From the NCBI GenBank assembly GCA_963855995.1, contig OY979724.1:1895858-1959857 (forward strand): a stretch of DNA of 64,000 bases, read 5' to 3'. The notes below the pieces were generated by a model. It had not been told where the DNA came from and ran no database searches. It was given only the letters and a program-made list of their open reading frames with translations. The position numbers were made by a program, and so were the translations under genes. Shown piece after piece: positions 24,639-38,100 of this stretch (the stretch's first letter is position 1; each line of letters opens with the position of its first letter). Origin of the DNA: Muricea muricata. Lineage: Eukaryota; Cnidaria; Anthozoa; Malacalcyonacea; Plexauridae.

Positions 24639-27600
24639 TCAGGTTGATGATGAGCTCGAGCTTGATGAACGACGTTTGAAGTTTCGCCCTTTTAGAGGTG
24701 ACCGGGAGGGGGATCGCGAAGACGATGACCTTGCTTTACGCCGGGGGGAGCGGGAACGCGAGTGAGACTTCCTGCGATTGCCTGGTGGTCTGTACGATCG
24801 TGGCGGTGATCTTCGTCCGGGCGGAGATCTGCCACCTGGCGGAGACCTTCTTCGTATAGGGGATCTTCTTCCTGGTGGAGGTGACCTGTTACAATGAAAT
24901 TTTTAATTGAAATTTGTGAATAAGGCTCTATTTCTTGAATTCATAGCAAGAACTTTTGATAGCGGCAAAGAGTAAAGACTAGAAACAGAGACAGGTACAC
25001 ACGAAAAATACCATAAGATGTTCGTCATTGTCGCCATGTTCTTCGCCAGTGCCCTAAACGTCCGCCATAGCCAAACTATGCAACACTGCACAAAAACATC
25101 ACAAATGACAAATTTGAAGTTTGAATCAAGGCCTCTCTCGCTTACCTCCGTCCTGGAGATCTTCGAACGGGGGATCGACGAACGGGGGACCTTCTCGGAG
25201 GTGACCGACGGGGCGGGGAACGACGCTGGGGGGACCTTCTGGGTGGAGAGCGTCTCCACGAGGGCCGTCTGCGTTGTGGGCTGTTCTTCCGCGGGCGGAT
25301 CTCTCGCTTCCGCTGGTCGAGTACAAACTGTGCAAGGACCTCCTGCCCGTCGATTTGGCCTCCGTTCATATGCTTCATTGCCTTCTCACAATCTGCGAAG
25401 TCTTCGTATTCTACGTACGCATACCCGGGATGGACAAAGTTCCTACTGGTAGGAAGATCGACGCTGGCGACTTTGCCGTATACGCTGAATATCTCCAATA
25501 TGTGGTCGCGGGTCACGTTTCGCGATAAACGGTTCACGCACAGCTTTTTTGTCTTCGGACTTGGGCTGCGCCGTTTCCGCGGCGATTTTGAACGCGACGC
25601 TGATCTGGACCTGATAATAATTATATTTATTATATGGTTATAGGTGCTTTACCGTAAACTAAAAACACTGGTACTTTCCATATTTTCACCAGTGAAGATA
25701 TGAAAAAACATGTAACGCGTGAAAAACGCGAGTGTTTTCCCGCGGGATTTATATGTTCTCTGTTCGCTTGTTCCGACTTCTGACCATATAATAAAAAGAA
25801 AAATCTCGTGTTGAAAACAATGTTTTCACCACTCCAAAATAATATTATATTATTAGAAGAAAAAAAACATTCATATTCTTTATCGATATTTTGTGTAATT
25901 CTGTTAATTAGTATAAAATCATTTTCAACAAGGAGAATTACTTTTGCTGTGGTACATTCAGTGAACATTAGACAGTCTCAAACTACCCATGTGGCAGCAA
26001 ATTATGTCCATTTTTGGAGCATCTCAAAATGACCACTTGCGCTAAAATTGTTCCTGTGGTCTTATCACTTGCTTCAAGTAGACAAGGAATGCCTTGTTCG
26101 GAAGGCAAATGAACAAGCCATAAGACAAGAAAATAGTCACTTTATATGATCAGGTTTTCATTCAGCAATCAATCTATGAAGTCGGACTCCGTTTTTTGGG
26201 ACACCCTGTACAAATAATACCACACGCACCTTGACCTCGAGTCTGACAGCGAACGAGTACGATTCCTCGCCCCAGGGCTTGAAGATCTCGACCGTGACCG
26301 ATACTGTCTCGGTGGTTTGGGGCGTTCGGTAAAGGCAGGTCTGATACGCTCATTCGATGCCGAACGGGAACGCGATGGAGCCACTTTCGGCTTGGGAGGG
26401 GGTGTTTTTTCTCTAGGGGGAGAGGGTGATGGTCTTTTTACGGTTGGTGCTGGAGGAGGTGTGGGGGACTTCTTGGGAGGTGGGGAATATTTGGGTTCAG
26501 GCTTGGGGTCTGGTTTAGCTTGTACTGGCTCTGGTTTCTTTTCCGGGGTTGGGTCCGGTTTGAGTTCGGATTTTTTCTCGATGACTTTTTCTGGTTTCTT
26601 TGTTTCTTTTGCTGGAGCTTGTTTTGCTGATGACTTAGTCCGTGCTGAAGTGGATAACAGTTTGTGTAGGACTAATTACTCAAGCTACAAGATCTCTTCT
26701 CACAAAATCACAGTATATGTTACAGCCGATTCCGTTTGACCGTGAAACGACATGCGTTAGCAACGTTCGTTGGGCTATTTAAAATTGACCGTTGCTAACG
26801 GTGAAACGACTTGTTTCTAAGGTGCGGGTCTCACGTTGCTGCATTTTACCTGTGCTTCGTTGACATTGTTATTATCATTTGCGTTCAAGTCTCAAGCGTC
26901 AAGCGATTACCAATATGTATTAAAAGTTTTCCGCTAATATACATGATCTTCCGAGCTTATTTGAATAAGAATTCGAATTACCCATTTGCTGGTTTTGAGT
27001 TTATGATAACAACCACATGAATAATACATATAAATACATGTACAAGTCACCCCAAGCAAAGCGCATGTAAAACGCAGTAGGTTTGAGCTGTCAAACACAA
27101 CAACTATACAAACCAATGTTCAGATGTGTAAAACATGAAACAAACCGTAACCTTGCGGCTTGAACACAAATAGGAATAATAATGTCAACGAAGCACGTGT
27201 AAAGTGCAGCAAAACGGCTTTTATCTAGCATGCCAACGTAAGACCCGCCCCTTAGAAACAAGTCCTTTCACCGTTAGCAACGGTCAATTTTGAATAGCCC
27301 AACGTGCGTTGCGAAAGCATGTCGTTTCACGGTCAAACGGAATCGGCTGTAAGTATAGACCTAAAGTGCTTGTGTATCATGAAAGAAATAGGGTGTTTAG
27401 GTTGGGAAAAATGTTTGGTGGGGATTTTTCTCTGATAGCTTTGAGAGTTTTTTGCTGGACCAAATGTCACTTTGGGCACATGTTGTACAAGAAGCTGGCA
27501 AACACACAAGCAAAATACCGGGATATGCAAAGAACTACGTTGTGATTGTGAAAATAATACAATATGAAGATGATTTAGTGGTTTGAAAAAGTCTTGCAAT

Positions 27601-30600
27601 TACTGCTGACTATCTTTCATGTTTCCGCAATCTTGAAATGGTGTAGACAACAAAATATGAGCATTTTACAATGCTTGAAGAAACAGAGACCAAATTTCTA
27701 TTTCACAGCATTCCAGGAAGAAGATGAACAAATGAATAACAAATATGCTGCTAGCCCCAGTCCATACTCTTCTGGGTATTTTCTCCAAACCTCTGCTCAC
27801 CTCAGGGTTCGAATTAGCAAGGAAAAATTGATGTGCAAACTTTCTTTATGAAAATGTCGAGGAAAAATTTGTTTTGTATAGTGGAAACACTGGCAGCCGT
27901 TTCATTGCAAATTTTGCAAATATTCCTGAAGACATTCTACCTTTTTACACATAAAAAAGCATGCCTAGATCTTCTTTTTGCACATAAACCCTGGCTCACC
28001 TTTAGTTTTCTTTTCTCCCCCACTGGAGCTGGAGCTTGAACTTGATCGGGAACTACTGGATGAATAGCTGCTGCTTGAACTACCACTGCTAGAACTTCTT
28101 GAAGAGCCACTACTAGAGCCACTCGAACTGCTTGATCTTGATGAACCACTGACATTGTATTATGATAAAAACTTTGTTTAGTTTTATGGAAAGGTGGCAT
28201 CAAACAGTTCATAGGCAGAAACTGAGAATTATACATATGCGTTTAAATTATGAAGTTTAAATGCTCCTTGTGTGTTTGCATGCTGACTATTAATCAAAGA
28301 ATAACTTTGTGGAAACACAACGTAAATCTATTATGATCTCAAAGCTTTCAATCTGTTAGCTTGGATCTTCATCAGTGCCAATAATGTGAGCTTACGAACC
28401 GAAATCTCTGCAATAAAAGATTTCCGTGGTGTTTCCACATAATTGTACTTTGAAGTTTTAATGTGTTTTGAATAATTCAAAATTGTTTTTTTTGGCCAAG
28501 AACTTGATTCAGTCATTTTTGTTAAGTTATAAATATTGCCCAAGAATTTTAGAAACTTCCTACTGTAAATTGTGTTTTTAGCTATCAAAATGATTCTTTC
28601 ATGAACCTCAAACTTTATTAAATATCTTCTTATTTTGCATGTTGACCTATTTTCAAATTTTAAATGCAGTATTGTTACCACATAATAAAGTTTCTCAAAA
28701 TGTTCTCTGATCTTGAAATTTATTTAAACACAAGCTCATGTTTAAATAAATTTTACAACCAGAGAACATGTCAGAAGCATTTTTGCAGTTAAAATTTTAC
28801 CCAATGTTAGCCTATGGTGTTTGCAAAATAATACAAAGAAACAAAAATGAGTCACCACATGCTTCTTTTTGACTTATGCAGCAAAATACATCGTTTTTGT
28901 GTAAATTCATATGCAAGTGTTGCGACAGCAACAGAGCATTGGTCATCAAAACTGCAATAATTAGTTGAGAGAATTTGAAAGAAAATATGTTAAAATTTAT
29001 GAACAATTCAGTACAGGCTTTTTTAATTTAACAGTGCAAAAGTTAATTTAACTATAGCTAAATTTTTTGAAAACTGTATCAAGCCACCTTAAAATGTGTT
29101 TGCATGGTCAAAAATGACCTTTCTTATCAAAGTAGATTTACTCAATCAGACTTATAGAGTTTCAAGCAGTTTTCAGAGTTCTTGGCAAGTGAACAAAATT
29201 GACTCCAGATACATAGGAAATACTGCTTGTGGAGACTGTAGAAATGAATTTTTTCAAAGCATGTTTTAAGTGGTCAAAAATAATGTTTTTCATGAAAGTA
29301 AACCTATTTGGTCATTTGTGCAGAGGTTCAGAGATTTTGGAACATGATGTTAAGTTACCAAAACTCATTCCAGCTACCATGACAATACCACAAACGACTA
29401 TAGGTGAAATTTTGAAAACTTACTACAATGCGTTTTGATTGGCTAAACAGAATGTTTTTAATGGAACTGAAGAAGTCATATTTGCATGGTCATTTTCAAG
29501 CAGTTTCAAGGCATCATGTAAAGTCATCAAAACTGACCAAGAGACCCAGCTACTGTAAGGCCCAGGCTGCAGAGTATGTCAACAGCAGCCCCAAAATTCT
29601 TTAAAGAAAAAATTAGCACACCCAAGGGTCTTCCTTTTCACAGTTTTTGCACTTCAATCTGCCACCAAAGCTCTAATTTTCATTGTTTTTAACACATATT
29701 CTGCTATTTTTGTTCCTAAACTCACTTATGATCATCTCGTCAAAAACTCCACACTCTGCAGTCTGGTATAGGACGACCATCGTCTATCACCAAACAAGTA
29801 ACCTCTAAAGTGCCAACCATGGACTGTCATGGGCCAGACTGCAGAGTATGACAGTTTTCAATGAGATCTAGGGTGCGGCGAGGCCAGGAATCATAGGTGC
29901 GGATGCGCAAAGCAGTTGTGAAGTGCTGATTGTGAGTGAGTTAAGGGGCAAAAGTAACAAAATGCATGTTAAAAGAATGAAAATTAGAGCATTGGGTGCA
30001 GATTAAAGCGTTAAATCTGGTAAAAGGAACGTTCTTTGTACAAAAAATCTCGGGGGTACTGTTGACATACTCTGCAATCTGGGTCATGGGTGACATTTGG
30101 CAAATGCTTGTACAGTACGAGTAGGCATATGGTCAAACAACATTGTCTCAAGAAAGCGGTCATTCACTTGAAGCTTCAAACAGTTCTGACGTTGTCGACT
30201 CATGCCTTTCAAACACGTGGTCTATGATGACAATTGACAAATTATTGGACAAACAGAAAAAAATATAAACATACCTGCTTGAGGACACTTTTCTCTTTTT
30301 AGTCTTTGCATCATTCTTACTTGATTTCTTCGTGGGACTGCGTCCTCTGCTTAGCTTCTTGTCAGCCTTGGTACTCTTTGTTTTGCTTTTTGTAGCTTTA
30401 CCTTTCGGTGTCACAGATCGACTGCGTCCCTTAGCCCTGCAAAAGTGCGTTGAATTTATATCGATTTATTTGGCCAAATTTAAACATATTTTACAAAGAA
30501 TGATGGGCTATTAAGAAACGTGTATTACACTATGCATTTTAGTTAAAAAGAGCTTGAACATGACAATAAATAGCAAGGATTGATATGGATTTACTTACAT
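24639..30600 (-). CDS. RNPS1: RNPS1: RRM protein of the exon-junction/ASAP complex with SR-rich tails, 6 exons
   Basis: Exons on the minus strand: 30599-30600 (the AT of the start codon), 30275-30436, 28000-28148, 26230-26644, 25146-25610, 24639-24885. They sum to 1440 nt (479 aa plus stop). The ATG is split by intron 1: AT, donor GTAAGT, then G. The N terminus is Lys/Ser-rich. Exon 3 encodes almost only Ser, Gly and Arg. Exon 4 is a Pro/Lys/Glu-rich linker ending in RS dipeptides. Exon 5 carries the RRM (about 266-345) with LCVNRL, GYAYVEYE and HMNGGQIDGQE, very close to vertebrate RNPS1, then repeated RRSPP motifs that continue in exon 6. Known role: a nuclear splicing activator joining the exon-junction and ASAP/PSAP complexes. 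At 479 aa it exceeds the human protein (about 305 aa), mostly through the exon 4 linker. Retention of the last intron would add a stop right after RSPGRR, a possible alternative end. Confidence 0.93.
26721..27351. mobile_element. 631-bp inverted-repeat MITE in an RNPS1 intron
   Basis: The ends TACAGCCGATTCCGTTTGAC and GTCAAACGGAATCGGCTGTA are perfect inverses. Similarity continues for about 150 bp (CGTTAGCAACG, GAAACGACTTGTTTCTAAGG and complements). No coding frame is evident. Confidence 0.85.
28331..29558. other. RNPS1 intron 2, unique part
   Basis: Long AT-rich intron sequence between exon 3 and the MITE pair; nothing recognised. Confidence 0.4.
29559..29774. mobile_element. MITE, CCAGGCTGCAGAGTATG family, copy 1
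   Basis: Ends GGCCCAGGCTGCAGAGTATG and ACACTCTGCAGTCTGG are inverted. The interior matches the inverse of copy 2 at 29829-30085 (for example CTCTAATTTTCATT against AATGAAAATTAGAG). Confidence 0.65.
29829..30085. mobile_element. MITE, CCAGGCTGCAGAGTATG family, copy 2 (opposite orientation)
   Basis: GGGCCAGACTGCAGAGTATG at the left and CATACTCTGCAATCTGGGTC at the right. Head-to-head with copy 1 inside RNPS1 intron 2. Confidence 0.65.
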
Positions 30601-30802
30601 TGTTTTAGAAAATAACAAACGAGAATGCAAGATGGCGGCGTGTTGCGCCGGCAATACTAAGCGGTTGCTGCCGAGTTAATTATTACCATTTAGCGCTTTG
30701 CGCTTTGACAAAATTTAATAATGTTCTCAAATGTTCACGCTACAAAAATTGTGGGTTTTTCGTGAAAATATTGAGCTAAAGGACAGATAAAAGAACTGCC
30801 GA
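30601..30802. promoter_or_regulatory. Shared bidirectional promoter interval of RNPS1 and EEF2KMT
   Basis: Only 202 bp separates the RNPS1 start codon (minus) from the EEF2KMT start codon (plus). The interval includes the most GC-rich local stretch (GATGGCGGCGTGTTGCGCCG) with several CpGs and GATGGCGGC, which resembles a YY1 site. Both transcripts must start here, so a common promoter is likely. Confidence 0.6.
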
Positions 30803-33800
30803 ATGGCAGATTTAAACGGGACATTACACTCGGTGCAAAAACAGTATTTCCAAGCCATAGGAATGAAGCATTTTTATTGGGGAAAATTGGGAAGTGTTAG
30901 TGAATCGGACACCGAACAAATTGCACTGTTAAATGCAGTATGTAAATTTTTAATATATTGAAGACATTTTGAGTAAAAGTGTCTGGATTTTCTTTCTTGG
31001 GATGATGTCTAGCATAGCATCTTTCAAATATGTCAGGAAAACAGATTTTTACTGCCCATAACTTTAACTATTCTCCCTCTCATGAACCCTCCCCCCCCCC
31101 CCTCACCCCTTGTGCCTTACGATTTCGAAAATAGAGGCTTCCCATTGCGTCCGTGCTCCTATTTTTCATCTCTTTTTCTCAGACAGTTTTGCATCCACTA
31201 AGTCAGAAATATCCTCCATCAAATGCCTGTAAGCTCTCATTCTTGAAATCAGCACTGGCCCTGTATGAAAAGCAAAACAAAGAAGTGTGTGATGAAATGT
31301 ATAGCTTGATAGCTAACCTCATGGCTGAAAAGAAAAGTCTGCAAGATGACTTTGTTTATAAGTCCTATATTCTGGTAAGGAAAACAATATACAAGCCCCC
31401 CCCCAAAAAAATTATGCATTCTTTCCTCAACTCCCACTCACCTCTTAGTTTCGTCATCAGACCCTGTTTATCAAAATGAGCGACCCCCCAGATATTTCTT
31501 CACAGGGATGAGTGGCTTAACAGTTGGGTCAAAATAACAGTCAATCAATTCAAAAAGCTTCTTTACTGACCGCAGTAACTTATGAACAGTTTATTGATCA
31601 AGTGCAATCCAGTAAGGCTAAACCTTAGGTTTAAAATCTGCGTTGAATTTATTAAATGCTTCCTCACATCCACATTTTTTTCTTCATCCTGTTCGCAAGC
31701 CGTGTGGACAAGCAATGACGCTTTGTGAATCAGCTCAGTTTGTGTCACAAGGAACCACTGGACTTAACACTTGGCAAGTAAGTTCGAGTAGACTTCGACG
31801 TAATCTAGGCTAGATTCATGGTAAACTTTTAGTAGGGATGACTACATCCAGATATGTTACTGAATCAGACAAAACACGGTTTTATACGCCTGGAAAATCT
31901 TTTTTGCGCGCTTAAAAAACCCCGGAAAATTTTGTGTATGTGCTTCACGAAAAGTCAGTGTACATGCAGTTAAATAAACCTAGCTATCCCGACATTCAGA
32001 AGACCAACTCATTGCTAATTTTTTCACACCAAAATGGAAGAAAATTGAAAAAAAAAACATTTTGTGACGGATTGGACTCGCAAATTTATAATCTCTGAAG
32101 TCCGAGATCCTTGTCTTCATTAATTGATAACTGTTCTTTTATTTTGTCTCTTAGGCAGGAATGTACCTCAGCAACTGGATTATAGACAATAAATCTATAC
32201 TAGAAGGAAAGTATGTAAAGTATAAATCAGTGAAATAGATATAAACAAGCTCAAACGAAACTGACATGCTCGAACATTTTACATTGTTCCGCGTAATATT
32301 AGAAAGATTAGCCGATAATGTTGGATTATGATGTCAAATTGTAGAAATTAACACACAAAGTCCATACGCAAGATGTCCTGGGTTCGCTTGTACGAAAGGT
32401 GGATAAATTTATCCACCGGATAGCGACTTTTTCAAACGTCCTAAAATTGTTGATTTACCGGAATGGTCGAATCTAACATTTAGCATTTTAAAGTTGAAAC
32501 GGGAACTGGCTAAAGTATATAAAGTTTTATTGCATTAAAAAGCATTTTTAAGACAGGATAAAAAATCACTATCCAGCTATGAATAGCACTGTCCATCTTT
32601 CGTTCAACCGACCCCTGTAGTTTTGAGTGCTTTCGACTGCACAGCTGGCAGCATCAGAAACAGCCTTCTGAAGCAGTCAGTCAAGAACTCGAAACATTAT
32701 CAGCCAGTTAAGCAGGGTTTCCTCACGATTACAAATTTCTCTTTTCAAGGAGTGTGTTGGAGTTGGGTTGTGGTGTCGGCCTTACGGGACTGGTAGCATT
32801 GCATTGCTGTCGTCCTAAAACATACGCCTTTACTGATTGCCACGAAACAGTCTTGAACAGAGTGAGGCAAAATCTCCAAATTAATAACTTTAGTACTTGC
32901 GAGAAAACTCGAGAGAGACCACGCGAAACTTGTTTTGAAGAAATAACGGGCGTTTCAGAGAACTTTAAAAGTTCATTGGTTTCTCTAAGTGCGGCGGAAT
33001 GTAGGACTTGTTCTGTGTGTAAGACTGGTGTTTCAACAGAGCTATGCAGTGCTTCGGTTTTTCAGCTCGATTGGGAAACTTGTGGCATAGAGGGAATGGA
33101 AAGACATAATCCAGATATTATTCTTGCTTCGGGTAAGCGAAAATTAGAATACGACATTCTTGCAAGCTAGCAGGCTAAGACCAAGGCTTGTTTTTTAGTC
33201 ATAAAACAAAATCCTAGTAAATATAAAGTTATTTCATAGCACTTGTTTCTCAGGCAGATACTGATAAAACAAAATACAATATTTTGTCAACTACAAAACA
33301 CCTGCAATAGAATTGTACTCACAATAGAATTGGCCAGACAAGAATAGCTGTCCTGGACATTATAGATGTTGCTACCAATCTTCACAGCGATTCAAGGCAC
33401 GGTATTCGTCTCAATTTCAGATGTAATTTTTGATCCTCGACTAATTGAAGCGCTTGTGAATGTCATAAAAATTCTTCTAAGGTGGGTCGAAACATTTGGA
33501 AATTGTTATTTAACAAGACCTGTAACTTACTTGTGTTTGCTCTTTGAAGAGAGACTACAGGTTACTACAGTACCTAGGGTCACTACAACCTTTGTAAGTG
33601 GTTGTTCATCACAATTTAGCGCTCTCCATTAAATTGTAAAGTTGACATTTTCACTCCCCAACTTTCTATAGTCGCAAAGTCAAGGACCAAAAATGTCATC
33701 CTGTCGCTTACATCGCATCAACAATCAGAAACATTGAAACCCAGGAGAGATTTCTTACGGCTCTGGGTGAGTATAAAACAAATGTGAAAGCCCAATGTTT

Positions 33801-34071
33801 ACAAATTGTCCGTGTCTGAACTACCTGAAAAAGATACCTCAAATATGGTGGTCCAGTGTGGGTAGTATTCTACAATAAGCTGTCTTGGTTTGTGTCTGAA
33901 CTATCTCCATATCTCGAACGCGGTAGTCAAGTGTAGGTATGCTGGCCCTAACAATAATTTTCTATTTCAGATAAATCTGGTATAAAAAGGAATCAAGTTC
34001 AGTCAACTCCAAACAATTTTATCTTGTACGACATGACATCTGAGATTATCTTACTTCAACTAGAACTTTAA
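30803..34071 (+). CDS. EEF2KMT: EEF2KMT (FAM86 family): eEF2 lysine methyltransferase, 8 exons
   Basis: Exons: 30803-30937, 31183-31374, 31700-31777, 32155-32210, 32750-33132, 33421-33481, 33672-33766, 33971-34071. The total is 1101 nt (366 aa), with every phase matching. The N-terminal FAM86 region (HFYWGKLGS, HPLSQKYPPS) precedes the class I SAM-binding core: SVLELGCGVGLTG is motif I, and YAFTDCH, FQLDWE and DIILASDVIFDP follow. The strand ISTIRN-like segment (YIASTIRNIETQERF) is the family's conserved TVRNPET region. Known role: SAM-dependent trimethylation of a lysine in elongation factor 2, in the cytosol. Exon 5 contains a Cys/Ser-rich stretch of about 45 residues (roughly 200-247) that I do not recall in the vertebrate enzyme. 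Exon 3 uses an AAG acceptor after a pyrimidine tract. An AATAAA lies just after the stop (about 34079). It is divergent from RNPS1, so they probably share a promoter. Confidence 0.93.
32390..32618. mobile_element. GGTTGTACGAAAGG-family MITE in an EEF2KMT intron
   Basis: CTTGTACGAAAGGTGGATAA at the left; ATCTTTCGTTCAACCGACCC at the right. Inner complementary words ATCCACCGGATAGCG and AATCACTATCCAG. Upstream of EEF2KMT exon 32750-33132. Confidence 0.65.
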
Positions 34072-35185
34072 CTGTACCAATAAATTATACTCGTAAAAAA
34101 TACAATGGAACATTCTGATGAAACACAGAATCATGACTGTATGACATGGAGAGCAGTGAGATGTTCAAAACAATGAAAACACGATGGAACATTCTGATCA
34201 CTGGATCATAACTGGATGACATAGGGAACAGTGACATTTTTTAAAACAAGGAAGAGATGGAGTTAAGTGTTGTACAATGAAATGTATGGACTGAGAACCG
34301 AAATTGAACGGAAATGACTAAAGACACATTAGATATTTTTGAACGCTTAACATAAATTTATTTAATATCTACTCTATAATACTTTAAATATATTTTCTTT
34401 ATTCATAAAATACAAGCTATGTTTATTTAATATTCTCTACACAACGTTTTCCTAAAATTTTCAGATTTAGACAATTTGATCATTTCGGCTTTTGGTGAAC
34501 TTGCCAACTTAATTTCAACACAAAGAGCCGCTTATTCAAAAGGCGGTCAACTTAACAACCCCAGGTTAAAAACAAATATCCCTATCTTTTTGTGGTTATG
34601 AGATAAACCTGTATCATAAATACCACAAACTCGATCAGGGCGTGATAAATTTAATCCAGGATTAGTGCTTAATCCACCTTTGAACAAGCAGCCAAAGTTC
34701 CCATTACTGTATAATTTGTATTTACAATTAACAATAACAACAAAAGCCACTTAATTGAAAAGAACCAAATTGTCTTCGTCAAACGAATTACTACGACATG
34801 GTTATTGGTCAGTACACGTTTTTTAATCAAGACCGCAAAGCATGCATGCATTGTTTGGAGGGACAGTGTGATAGAGAGCAACAGTCATTTGACATGGAAC
34901 GAATAGTGCAACCGTTGAAGCTTAGAGATAATGAGGCATCTTTTATATTCTCCCCTTGCTCTATTTTAAATTTTAAAGTTTCTCACGTCGCTTTGCGTTG
35001 TCTATCCAAACAATCCATGTATATTTTACTGTTCTCGATTAAAAAATGGTTAATTCAGTGTGCTTTCGACTGAACAAGTGTATGAACAATTCGACATTCT
35101 TTTGAATTGAGTGCCTTCATTAGTCTTTCCTCAGTTAAATACTAGTTCTACCAACCTATAATTGTATTTCGATTCGTCGCTTCAA
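34072..35185. other. Convergent intergenic region between EEF2KMT and TEX2
   Basis: Contains AATAAA at about 34079 for EEF2KMT and an imperfect tandem duplication (about 34107-34190 and 34191-34260; ATGGAACATTCTGATGA and ATGGAACATTCTGATCA). No gene recognised. Confidence 0.45.
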
Positions 35186-38100
35186 CTAGGACGGTGGAAA
35201 TTTGTCCTCCAGGCCACTGTCCATAATTCGTATGGTCAGATCTTCCATATTGGGTAGAACGAACATTGACTAAAATAAAAACATAATGTGAATATTAACA
35301 AAATTTGTTTCCCAAGCTGGGAGACCAGGGTTCAAAGCCTTGGTTAGACCTTCACTCAAGATCTTAAAATAATAAAGAAAGGGTAATTCTATGGCGTCTT
35401 CTCGGATAAAGAGGTTAAACCGCAGGTACATCGGATCCCTCAATTGGAAATTAGCCTGTTCGGTAAGTCTATTTATTGTAAAGCTTTATTGTGGATAAAT
35501 TAAACCAAACCCAAACGGCACGAGTGCAAACGGGACTCGAAGACCCGTGCGAGGCACTCTACCTTTTATACACACAATATAAATTACTTCTACTAAATAG
35601 ATTATACATGCAGCAGTTAATATCAACACATGCCAATTGCTTGGAGCTCAGACAAAGGTGATTAAATTCATACTATTTCGAAGCTATTTACACACCAGCA
35701 TAATCCCAAAAAGGGACAATATGGTTAAAGAACGACGACTGAAAAGAACACGACGGCACTTTAAGTGCGAGAGAAGGATTTTTACAGTAAAGTGTTACGA
35801 GTACGATTATGACTAACAAATATTATTATGACACATAGTTGCATATTATGACACAAAGTTACATATATTTAAATCGTAAAAACCGTTCAGCAGTTTAAAG
35901 AAATATGTCAAACCCTTCATCTCTCTGTCGTAAGACAACGGAGAGAGGCTTAGCATCTTTAAACGGTCTTTATAGGAAAGGTCCCGCGTTTGGAGGATCT
36001 ATCTTGTGGCGCACCTTTGAACTCTCTCCAACTTTATTCTGTTGATGTAGTCACCCAATAGTCTGGAACACTATTAATCAGAAATGACAATCGAAAATAC
36101 ACGTTACCTTGAATTCTTGTTTTAGTTTGTATTCTATCCATTCTGTCACGTGAGTGAGTCGGACATTGCGCTCTCCAAGTTTTGGCCTCGCAATCAGACT
36201 TAATAATGGGTTGGTATGGAAACCCAGCCTAAACCAAACAGAATGATTATTACCTTGAAATTATCGCTTCCTAGATCTTGAAATGATTAGATTAGAATTG
36301 TGGAAAAATAGTAACACTGGATCAATAAGAGATGTTCCTTACTGGACCTCTAAGAAGAACATTTTCAGAACTGATAGAGTTATCCAGTATAAATAAAGAT
36401 GGTTTAGTTTAGGTTTCTTCCTGTATTAACACTGGATCAACAAGAGATGATGATCCTTATTGGACCTCTATGAAGAACAGTTTAGAGCTGAGAGAGCTAT
36501 TCAGTATAAATAGACGGTTCAGTTTATTTTCCCTCCTGTAGTAACACTGGACAAGAGCCACTCACTACAATATTAGAAATTCTACCATTCTTCTATCTTA
36601 CCACAATCTGTTAGAAGGAGGTGGCGGTATGTTCGCTGCCAAGGTACCCCGCAGCCTCACGACTTCAACACTCAACTCAATGGGAAGATTGGAAAACTTC
36701 TCAACAGCTCTCTGCACGACTTTCGTTTCGGCGGCTTTCTGGACCCATTTTGACTTTGCCACCTTCTCCAGCATGTTCAGAATCTTCTTGCCTTTTGGAT
36801 TCTTCACCTTGCCTGCCCATCCCTGGTTCTCCTGCTCAGAGGTCGGCGATGAACTCGATGCAATAGATCTAGGCAAACAGACCATGAACATTAAATACAA
36901 AATGCCTGGCTAAAGTTTTATTTACCAGATCGTACTGGCCAAGAAGAGTAAAATTCGAAGACAGATTTAAGGACGATTTTTATGAGTCTCAGTGTTATGT
37001 ACTCTGGTGAAAATCATGTTTTTGGTGTTACTTGAGTTCATTTCCAAACCGGGCAAGCTGAAAATATGCCTGATCTACGGCGGGAATCGAACTTACGACC
37101 TTTGGAATGCTAGCCCAATCAGTAGCGTAGCCAGCCCGACGATTCAGTCCCGCTACGCAAATATTTTCATGTTCGTTGATTGCGAAAACAATGAATTTCC
37201 AAAGAAATTAATACTTACAACAACTTGAAAATAACTTGAAATTTGCATAGCGGGACTAAATTGTCGGGCTGGGTACGCCACCTAGCCCAATGCTCTGCTA
37301 ACTGAGCAACGCGGTCATGGTCACGTCGGTTCGAGTATGTGTTATTTCAAAAATAAATCTAGTTTCTTCGATATGAATGCAATCTTGAGTGTAAGCATTT
37401 TAAAATATATATCCACTTTATAAAATATATATATGCACTAATTTGTATCTTAGCACGGGCATCCTCAATTTATACAACGTTGTTAAGGCTGGATGCTATG
37501 TATGAACTGTATCTGTATTACTTATAGCCTACCGCACACGAGAGTTGTACATCGGATGAGCAAAAGTTACTCGAGGATCTTAGCTCAGCCGATAGGCACG
37601 AGTAACCTTTGCTTTCGTACTGACCTTCGTTCACCATCAATCTCCGTATCAGAGCTCGTATTCTCCGCGCCACTTGCAGAACCTTCACTGGACTCGCTCT
37701 GACTACGATGATCCTCAAAAGACACCGGAGCATCATCCCATCCTTCGTCGACGTCACTTTCCGCGCTGCTGACGTCACTATAGCTGCTGTCTTCGCGGCT
37801 AAATTTAAGTATGACCTCATCGCCGTCACTTTTTCCTTGATCTGTGAGTCGCTTAAGGTAATACTCCAGGTTGATCATGGTTTCGATTGTCAGCATGATT
37901 CCACCCTCGTAATCGACGTCTAAGTCGACCCAGATCCCACGGTTATCTTGGTGTAGGTTGTGAGCGCGTTGGATTGTGGGCAGGGCGTGACCCAACTTCA
38001 TTTCTGTCACCTGAAACAGAATCGTGGAATACAGCGTGTCTCGGACAAAATATGTCAATGTGACAAAATAAGAAATAAAATCACTTTTGTTTGAAGCACA

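Noticed and set aside
25018-26739. Plus-strand frames of 84-144 aa rich in Gly, Ser and Arg
   Set aside because: Shadows of RNPS1 exons 4 and 5 on the minus strand.
35490-36080. Additional TEX2 exon
   Set aside because: The minus-strand translation is LINE reverse transcriptase with an internal stop, and the TEX2 phases join correctly without it.
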